Part shown: positions 58,146 to 64,000 of the stretch, piece by piece
Position numbering within the stretch: the first letter of the stretch is position 1
Layout of the letters: every line of letters starts with the position of its first letter
Assembly (NCBI RefSeq): GCF_022437945.1
Contig: NZ_CP092535.1
Span: 620,001-684,000 of the forward strand
Source: Nocardioides sp. TF02-7
Lineage (GTDB): Bacteria > Actinomycetota > Actinomycetes > Propionibacteriales > Nocardioidaceae
Direction: 5' to 3'
DNA: 64,000 nucleotides
Notes under the pieces: generated by a model
Told to the model about the DNA's origin: nothing
The model's input: only the letters and a program-made list of their open reading frames with translations
The model's database searches: none
Program-made: the position numbers and the translations under genes

Positions 58146-58763
58146 TCAGCGGCCGAGGCGAACCCGCCGGCCCTCGAGGCGGAAACCCTCGCGGGCCATC
58201 CGGCCCACGGTCGTCACGAGCATCGCCCGCTCGGCGACCTTGATCCGCTCGTGCAGCGTCGCGACGGTGTCGTCGTCCTCGACCGGCACCACGGTCTGGG
58301 CGACGATCGCGCCGGTGTCGACCCCCGCGTCCACCACGAACAGGGTGGCGCCGGTGACCTTGACGCCGTAGTCGAGCGCGTCGCGCGGCCCCTGCATCCC
58401 CGGGAACGACGGCGACAGGGCCGGGTGGGTGTTGACGGTGCGACCGCCCAGCACCGAGAGGTACGCCGGCCCCACCAGCTTCATGAACCCCGCGAGCACC
58501 ACGAGGTCCGGGTCGTGGTCCGCGACCCGAGCGGCCAGCGCGCGGTCCCACTCCTCCCGCGTCGCGAAGTCGGCGACCCTGAGCACGAACGTCGGCACGC
58601 CGGCCCGCTCCGCCCTGGCCAGCCCCTCGACCCCGTCGCGGTCGGCACCGACGGCGACCACCTGCGCACCGTAGGCCGGGTCCTGGCAGGCGTCGAGCAG
58701 CGCCTGCAGGTTGGTGCCGGCGCCCGAGACGAGCACGACGAGGCGTGCGGGAGCGGCAGGCAC
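58146..58763 (-). CDS. purN: Phosphoribosylglycinamide formyltransferase
   Basis: Transfers formyl from 10-formyl-THF to GAR, purine synthesis step 3. 205 residues, intact. Motifs: LVVLVSGAGTNLQALLDAC, DLVVLAGFMKLVGPAYL, TVNTHPALSPSFPGMQGPRD (catalytic Asn and His) and FVVDAGVDTGAIVAQ (catalytic Asp). GTG start. It lies 30 bases downstream of the DUF6350 gene, matching the actinobacterial DUF6350-purN-purH order. Confidence 0.97.
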   Translation of the reverse strand: MPAAPARLVVLVSGAGTNLQALLDACQDPAYGAQVVAVGADRDGVEGLARAERAGVPTFVLRVADFATREEWDRALAARVADHDPDLVVLAGFMKLVGPAYLSVLGGRTVNTHPALSPSFPGMQGPRDALDYGVKVTGATLFVVDAGVDTGAIVAQTVVPVEDDDTVATLHERIKVAERAMLVTTVGRMAREGFRLEGRRVRLGR

Positions 58764-58793
58764 GGCGGGGAGTCTAGTGAGTGGGCCGGCGCC

Positions 58794-60093
58794 TCAGCGA
58801 CGTGGCCGGACCCGGGCGACCCAGCCGCCGAGCAGCGCCGCGCCCGCGCAGCTGCCACCAGGTCATGCCGAGGGCGCCGAGGAGGCCGCCGATGCCGAAG
58901 GCGGTGACGGCGTGGAGCACGACGTCGACGGTCGCGGGGCCGACGTCGGTCATCCGGCCGGGGCCGACGGAGCCGCCGGCGACGGCGGTGAGGAGGCCGA
59001 GGAGCAGGCCGGCGGCGAGTCCGCCGCCGCAGCCGCGGACGGCGGCGCGGTCCCAGGCGCGCGTGGGGCGCCGGTGCAGCGACCGGGCGGCGGCCAGCGC
59101 GGCGACGAGCACCGGCGTGGCCATCAGCCAACCGGCCCAGCCCGGGATCGGTCCTCCGTCGGGCAGCGCCGCGAGCAGCGGGAACATCGGGAGCGGCCCG
59201 AGCACCACCGCACCGGGCGACACCAGGGTGCCGGTGCCGACCGCGAAGCCGGGGCCGAGCAGGTAGGCGCTCGCGAACAGCACCGCGTTGGGGACCACCG
59301 CCAGCGTGAGCAGGCCCAGCAGCGCCGTGTCGCCGGCGTCGGTGTGGAGCTGGGAGACGATGTTGGCCGCGGTCGAGAAGTCGAGGGCCAGCGCCACGAG
59401 CAGCGTGAGCGTCGCGACGGCCAGCCAGCCGACGAGGATCGACCGGCAGAGCGCGAGCGCGTCGCGGGCCGCAGGCGGTACGCCGGGCAGCCAGACCGCG
59501 GCGCGGCCACTGCCCCGCGCCAGCGCAGGGAGCCCGGCTGCTGCGGACAGCAGCACCGACCAGAGCACGACCCGCTCGACGCCAGGGGCGGTCTCGACCG
59601 TGGCGGCCAGCGAGGTCGCGGCGACGGCCACGACGGTGTAGCCGGCGGCGAAGACCACGCCGGCGACCGGCACGGTCCAGTCGCGCTCGCCGTCGGCGAT
59701 CCGGTCGGCGTCCGGGCCGTGGCCCGACACCGACTCCCCCACGCGCTGCCCGACCCGCCAGACGGTCCAGGCGCACAGCAGGGTGAGGCCGAGCGGGACC
59801 GCGGTCAGCCGCACCCCCTCGACGGTGACACCGGAGCCGTGGGCGGTCAGCCAGCCGAGCGCCCCGACCCGGAGGGCGCCGCTCGGCGACCCGTGCGCAC
59901 CGGCGTCGGTCACGAACCAGCCGACCAGCGCCGCGGCCATGCAGACCACCAGCGGAGCGGCCGCCGCGACCGCGCCGCCCAGGGTCGCGGTGAGCACGAG
60001 CGGACGGCGCGTCGAGAGCTCGCGCCGCAGCTCCGCCTCGCTGCGCGCGGGCGCACCGGCCCGCGCGGCGGGCGGTGAGTGCAGCGACGTCAT
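58794..60093 (-). CDS. DUF6350 multi-spanning membrane protein (frameshifted at C-terminus)
   Basis: 432 residues after removing one extra base near 58840. The true end is ALLGGWVARVRPRR, whereas the uncorrected frame runs on into Arg-rich sequence. About ten helices are visible (ATLGGAVAAAAPLVVCMAAA; LTAVPLGLTLLCAWTVWRVG; VLLGPLPMF-type region AVVLGPLPMFPLLAALPDG; GGLAAGLLLGLLTAVAGGSV). DUF6350 is actinobacterial and of unknown function. The ATG at 60093 with GGGGAG upstream is preferred over 60105. It is the head of the purine transcript and divergent from the sigma-like gene. Confidence 0.85.
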
Positions 60094-60230
60094 GGTGCTC
60101 CCCATGATCGTCCGGCGCCGCGGCGTCTGGGCGGTGCCACGCCGGTCGGAGCGGCCACCACCCGCCCGGCCGTCCACGGCGGACGCTGGTGACGACGACC
60201 GCGGCCGGGCGTCGTACGGTGGGTCGCGCC

Positions 60231-62119
60231 ATGACCGCCCTCGACCAGCAGCGCGACCTCACCGAGGAGTTCGACGCGTTCTACAAGGACGCGCGCGACC
60301 GGCTGCTGCTGCAGGCCTACGCCCTCACCGGTGACCTCGGCGCCGCCCGCAGCGCGGTGCGCGACGCGTTCGTGGTCGCCTGGCACCACTGGCGCAAGCT
60401 GTCGCGGCTCGACGACCCCGAGAGCTCGGTGCGTCCGCACGCGTGGCGGATCGCCCAGCGCCGCGCCACCACGCGGCCCTTCCACAAGGAGAAGAACCTC
60501 GGCGAGACCGAGCGGGCCACGCTCGCCGCACTGGCGAGCCTCACCGTGCAGCAGCGACGGGCGCTGCTGCTGACCTACCTCGCCACCGCGTCGATGAGCG
60601 ACATGGCGCGGGAGCTCGGGCTGACCGTCGACGCCGCGCAGCGCGAGCTGCAGACCGCCGCCTCCCAGGTGGCGATGCAGCGCGACATCCCCGGCGCCTC
60701 GATCCCGCTGGCGCTCGCGGAGCTCGGCGAGGTCGCCCGGCAGGTCACCTGGCCGCGGGTGACGATCATCCGGCGCGCCGGGGCCGCCCGCCGGCGGATG
60801 CACACGTTCGTCGGCGCGGTCGGGGTGGTGGTCGTGCTCGTCGGCAGCGGCGTCGCCGTGACCGACGCGACCGGGGTCAGGCCGACGCTCGACCGGGAGC
60901 CGCCCCCGCCGTCCACGGCCGGCGCGGTGACCGCGGGCCCCGACGTCACCCTGCCCCAGTCCGGCCTGCTCCCGCCGGAGGCGACCGACGTGCTGAGCGG
61001 CGACTGGATGATGGGCCAGACCCACGACAACTCCGCCGGCACCGGGCTCGTCCTCCCCTGCCAGCCGGCCGGGGTCAGGTACGCCGACCCAGCGGGCGAG
61101 GCGGCCTGGGTCCGCAACTTCCGCAACGGGCCGCCGCGCGAGGCGACCCGCCGGGTCACCCAGCTGGCGGAGGCGTCCCGCAACGACCGCCGCGCCCGGG
61201 CGGCCTACCGCGAGGTGCGCGACTGGGTCGCCGACTGCCAGACACCGGGAGTGCGGCTGGAGGCGACGGAGGCGGCCCGGCGGGTCGGCGACGACTCGGC
61301 GCTGCTCGTCCTGCACGCCCAGGAGCCGACGACCAGGACGTACGTCGTCGCCCTCGCCCGCACCGGCCTGTACACGACCGCGGTGGCACTGACCACCGAC
61401 GTCGGCCCGGGCCGCGCCGACCGCACCGGTGTCGCGACGCTCCTCGGCGAGGCGGTCGACCGGCTCTGCAGCCTCCCGGACGGGGGGACGGTGCGCCGGC
61501 GACCCGTCCGACCTCCGTCCGGTGCCGCCGTTCCCCGCGGGTGAGGTCACGGCGATGCTCTCGCCCGTCGACATGCCGTTCGTCGGCCGCCCGGACGAGC
61601 CGTGGATGGGCACGCCGCCGCGTCAGATCACCGGCGCCCGCACCGAGATCGGCGTCCTGGGCTGCCGCCCCCCGACGCTGGCCGAGCGCTTCCGTGGCAA
61701 GCGGTTCCGCACCGACCTGGTCCGCACGTTCCTCAAGGTCGGCAACACGCTGCCGCCCGAGTTCGGCCTCACGCAGGCGGTCGCGGCGCTGCCGCGCAAG
61801 CGGGCCGGCGCGCTGCTGGAGGCCTACCGGGGAGGCGATCGCCGCCTGCCCCGAGCTCGACGCGAGCGCCGGCACCCAGGTCGAGCCCCTCGAGACCTTC
61901 GACGACGGCGACCGCTCCTTCAGCGCCTGGCACCTCAGCACCCGGCTCCCGGGTGAGCGCACGGTCGAGTACGACGTCGCCGTGGTCCGCGACGGCTGGG
62001 CGGTGTCGCAGCTGGTCTTCGTCTCCGCCCCTGACGCGCGGATGACATCGGCCCAGTTCGTCGACGTGACGCGCCGGGCGCTCGAGCGGCTCGCGAGCCT
62101 GCCGCCGTACTCCCGCTGA
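60231..62119 (+). CDS. Sigma-70-like domain fused to membrane helix and extracytoplasmic sensor-like domain (frameshifted)
   Basis: 628 residues after removing extra G near 61487 and 61830. Residues about 10-80 resemble ECF/SigE region 2 (FDAFYKDARDRLLLQAYALT; SAVRDAFVVAWHHWRKLSRL; VRPHAWRIAQRRAT). Residues 100-150 resemble region 4 (LASLTVQQRRALLLTYLATA; SDMARELGLTVDAAQRELQ). One helix follows at about 190-210 (TFVGAVGVVVVLVGSGVAV), then a long exported part with LVLPCQPAGVRYADPAG, REVRDWVADCQTPGVRLEA and CPELDASAGTQVEPLE. The DNA-binding part is degenerate enough that it may be a membrane-tethered regulator. The next two genes carry the same parts split. ATG 60231. Confidence 0.8.
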
Positions 62120-62249
62120 CCGGTCCCGCAGGAATCGCCGGAACCGGTGCAACCGGGACGGGTCCCCGGGCGTACCACCATCGTCAGTGCAGATCCCGGG
62201 CAGGTCGGCAGGTCCGACCGTCGCTCGCGGGACGGGAAAGGGGGACCTC

Positions 62250-62763
62250 GTGGAACCGCACGAGTTCGACGAGCTCTACGCCACGTCGTTCCGCCGGATC
62301 ACCAGCCAGGTCTACGCCATGATCGGCAACCTGGACGAGGCGACGGAGTGCGTGCAGGAGGCCTTCGCACGCGCCTGGGCCCACCGGCGGAAGCTCGACC
62401 GGGCCGAGCACCCGGAGGCGTGGGTCCGCACCACGGCCTACCGGCTCGCCGTCAGCAGGTGGCGTCGCACCCGGCTGGCCCGACGGCCCCAGGACCGCGC
62501 GCTCGGCGCGCGCACCGAGGCCCCCGCGGTCGACGAGTCGCACGTCGCCCTCGTCGCCGCGCTGCGGAAGCTGCCCGAGGCCCAGCGACAGGCGCTCGTC
62601 CTGCACCACATCGCCGACCTGCCGGTCCACCAGATCGCCACCGAGGTCGGCGTCGCCGAGGGCACCGTCAAGGCCCGGCTGAGCCGTGGCCGGGCCGGCG
62701 CTCGCCGCGCTGCTGGCCGACGACAACCCCGGCGGTCTCCAGGGAGGAGTGAGCCATGTCTGA
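62250..62763 (+). CDS. ECF (SigE-family) RNA polymerase sigma factor (frameshifted near C-terminus)
   Basis: 170 residues after removing one extra G near 62696. Region 2: FDELYATSFRRITSQVYAMI, EATECVQEAFARAWAHRRKL and PEAWVRTTAYRLAVSRWRR. Region 4: ALRKLPEAQRQALVLHHIAD, then VHQIATEVGVAEGTVKARLS. The GTG at 62250, preceded by AAAGGGGGACC, is a better start than 62187. The corrected end (LLADDNPGGLQGGVSHV) overlaps the next gene's ATG by 8 bases, so sigma and membrane protein are coupled, as usual for sigma/anti-sigma pairs. Confidence 0.88.
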
Positions 62764-64000
62764 CCCGATCGAGGAGCTCAACCGTCTCGGCGACGCGTTG
62801 GAGGGGGCCCCGATGCCACTGCCCGCTTCCGAGATCCGCGCCCGCGGCGACCGGATCCGCCGGCGGCGCCACGCCGCCATCGCCGCGGGCAGCGCCTTCG
62901 TCGTGGCCGCCGTGGCGGTGCCGGTGGTCGCGCTGACCGCCGGTGGGCCCGGGTCCCGCGACGACGACCTCGCTCCGCAGCCCTCCGTCACCGACCCCGT
63001 GCCCCGGGCGCCGCTGACCGCGGAGAACCTGCTGACCGACGACGACGCCGGCACGGCGTACGGCGGCGCCGGCGAGTGGCGCACCACCCACACCGGACCC
63101 GGCGACGGGCAAGACGTCTACCACCCCTGCGCGACCACGTCGCTGGCCCGCACCGGGGCCGACGCCGTGTTCCGGCGCAGCTTCACGCTGGAGCCCGCTC
63201 CGGCGTCCGGCGGCTGGATGACGGCGATCGTCGGCGAGTTCGCCGACGCGGACCGCGCGCGCTTCGTCTACACGGAGCTGACCGCGGAGCTCGGCGAGTG
63301 CCTGACCGGCGTCCCCGGGACCGGCTACGAGGTGGTGAGCGAGGAGCAGGTTGAGGTCGACGTCGACGCGGAGGCGCAGCGGATCCTGGCCACGTACGTC
63401 GCCGACGGCACCGAGGGGTTCGTCACCGCCATGGAGACCGGGCTGGTGCTCGCCGGCAACCGGCTCGAGGTCGTGGTCTCCGGGATCGGGGTGCAGGACC
63501 ACGAGACCGAGGACCCACCGATGGAGACCATCCTCCCGAAGGCGGCGGCGCGGCTCGTGCTCGGCCCCTCGGTCGACGCCGATGCCGACGACCCGGCTGC
63601 AGGGGCGGACCGCATCCCCGACTCGTTCCCGCTGACCGCGGGCTGGCCCGACGACAGCGAGGCCGAGCCCGGACCGGCCTTCGGCCTCACCGGGCCGTCC
63701 CGCGAGCTCGACGAGCTCGACCTGACCACCGCCTGCCGGGACCGGGTCGACGACCTCGCCCATCTCGACCGGCTGCACGCCCGCTGGTCGGACGTGGAGG
63801 ACGGGCGGGCCCGCCAGCTCACCCTCTACGCCACCGAGCAGGAGGCGCAGGCGGCCACGGCGATGCTGGTCGAGGCCTACCGGGCGTGCCCGGTGGCACC
63901 CGAGCGGGAGGACGGCTACGTCCCGCGGACCGAGGTGCGCGAGGTGGCGGCCGGCGACGAGGGCTGGGCCTTCCTCGAGAGCGACACCCTCGACGGGGCG
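62756..64000 (+). CDS. Membrane protein with extracytoplasmic sensor-like domain, putative anti-sigma partner (partial)
   Basis: At least 415 codons, continuing past the window. A short cytoplasmic N-terminus (IEELNRLGDALEGAPMPLPA; SEIRARGDRIRRRRHA) is followed by one helix at about 40-62 (IAAGSAFVVAAVAVPVVAL). The exported domain has paired Cys segments (DVYHPCATTSLARTGADAV; VYTELTAELGECLTGVPGTG; then LTTACRDRVDDLAHLDRL and VEAYRACPVAPEREDGY). The exported part resembles the C-terminal part of the preceding fusion. No zinc-binding anti-sigma motif (H-x3-C-x2-C) is visible, so regulation of the sigma factor is inferred only from coupling. Confidence 0.75.
   Translation, partial: MSDPIEELNRLGDALEGAPMPLPASEIRARGDRIRRRRHAAIAAGSAFVVAAVAVPVVALTAGGPGSRDDDLAPQPSVTDPVPRAPLTAENLLTDDDAGTAYGGAGEWRTTHTGPGDGQDVYHPCATTSLARTGADAVFRRSFTLEPAPASGGWMTAIVGEFADADRARFVYTELTAELGECLTGVPGTGYEVVSEEQVEVDVDAEAQRILATYVADGTEGFVTAMETGLVLAGNRLEVVVSGIGVQDHETEDPPMETILPKAAARLVLGPSVDADADDPAAGADRIPDSFPLTAGWPDDSEAEPGPAFGLTGPSRELDELDLTTACRDRVDDLAHLDRLHARWSDVEDGRARQLTLYATEQEAQAATAMLVEAYRACPVAPEREDGYVPRTEVREVAAGDEGWAFLESDTLDGA

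Overview
The window is high-GC actinobacterial chromosome, most like Nocardioidaceae (a Nocardioides-type genome). This is inferred from the strong G/C third-position bias, many GTG starts, short ATGA/GTGA gene overlaps, leaderless-looking promoters, a monomeric isocitrate dehydrogenase, two different succinate dehydrogenases, an SCO4848-type membrane protein, and the actinobacterial order DUF6350-purN-purH-folD-DUF3017-mdh. No mobile element, prophage, CRISPR array, tRNA or rRNA was recognised.

Layout. 1-3678 (minus): Tad/Flp pilus operon cpaB-cpaE-cpaF-tadB, running off the left edge. 3960-11521: a compact type VII secretion-like locus with a WXG100 protein (F-x-G variant), a large FHA-domain EccC/EssC ATPase, an EspC-like small protein and a coupled 717-residue likely substrate. 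11573-19532 (minus): a nucleoside uptake and salvage operon, with BMP-type lipoprotein, ABC ATPase, two permeases, cytidine deaminase, a cytochrome P450 and pyrimidine-nucleoside phosphorylase. 19693-23969: exported proteins of unknown role, an M20 amidohydrolase and a ScyD-like beta-propeller. 24204-29102 (minus): methylmalonyl-CoA mutase mutA-mutB with its GTPase meaB. 29242-32181: exported, membrane and glycosyltransferase genes. 32163-39389: two divergent succinate dehydrogenase operons. 39340-41650: an MFS exporter and a LacI regulator sharing a perfect palindromic operator. 41657-49441 (minus): membrane proteins, an RNA 2',3'-cyclic phosphodiesterase-like protein, trpS, another MFS exporter and a one-chain double ABC exporter. 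49673-54951: monomeric icd, an aquaporin, a lipoprotein and mdh. 55000-60093 (minus): DUF3017, folD, purH, purN, DUF6350. 60231-64000: a sigma-like/membrane-sensor fusion followed by a separate ECF sigma and sensor gene.

Metabolically the window joins propionyl-CoA/methylmalonyl-CoA entry to succinyl-CoA (mutAB, meaB) with three TCA activities (icd, sdh x2, mdh), purine and one-carbon metabolism (purN, purH, folD) and pyrimidine nucleoside salvage.

Quality caveat. About half the genes are broken by single-base indels (roughly 45 in 64 kb), mostly one extra or missing G or C in a short G/C run. Protein similarity continues on both sides of each break, and after correcting the indels every gene length is divisible by three. 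I therefore annotate reconstructed spans and treat the breaks as probable sequence errors, not pseudogenes. No gene-free stretch exceeds 300 bases; the longest are 56181-56464 (a 22-bp repeat array), 3679-3959 (divergent promoter region) and 23970-24203 (nothing recognised).
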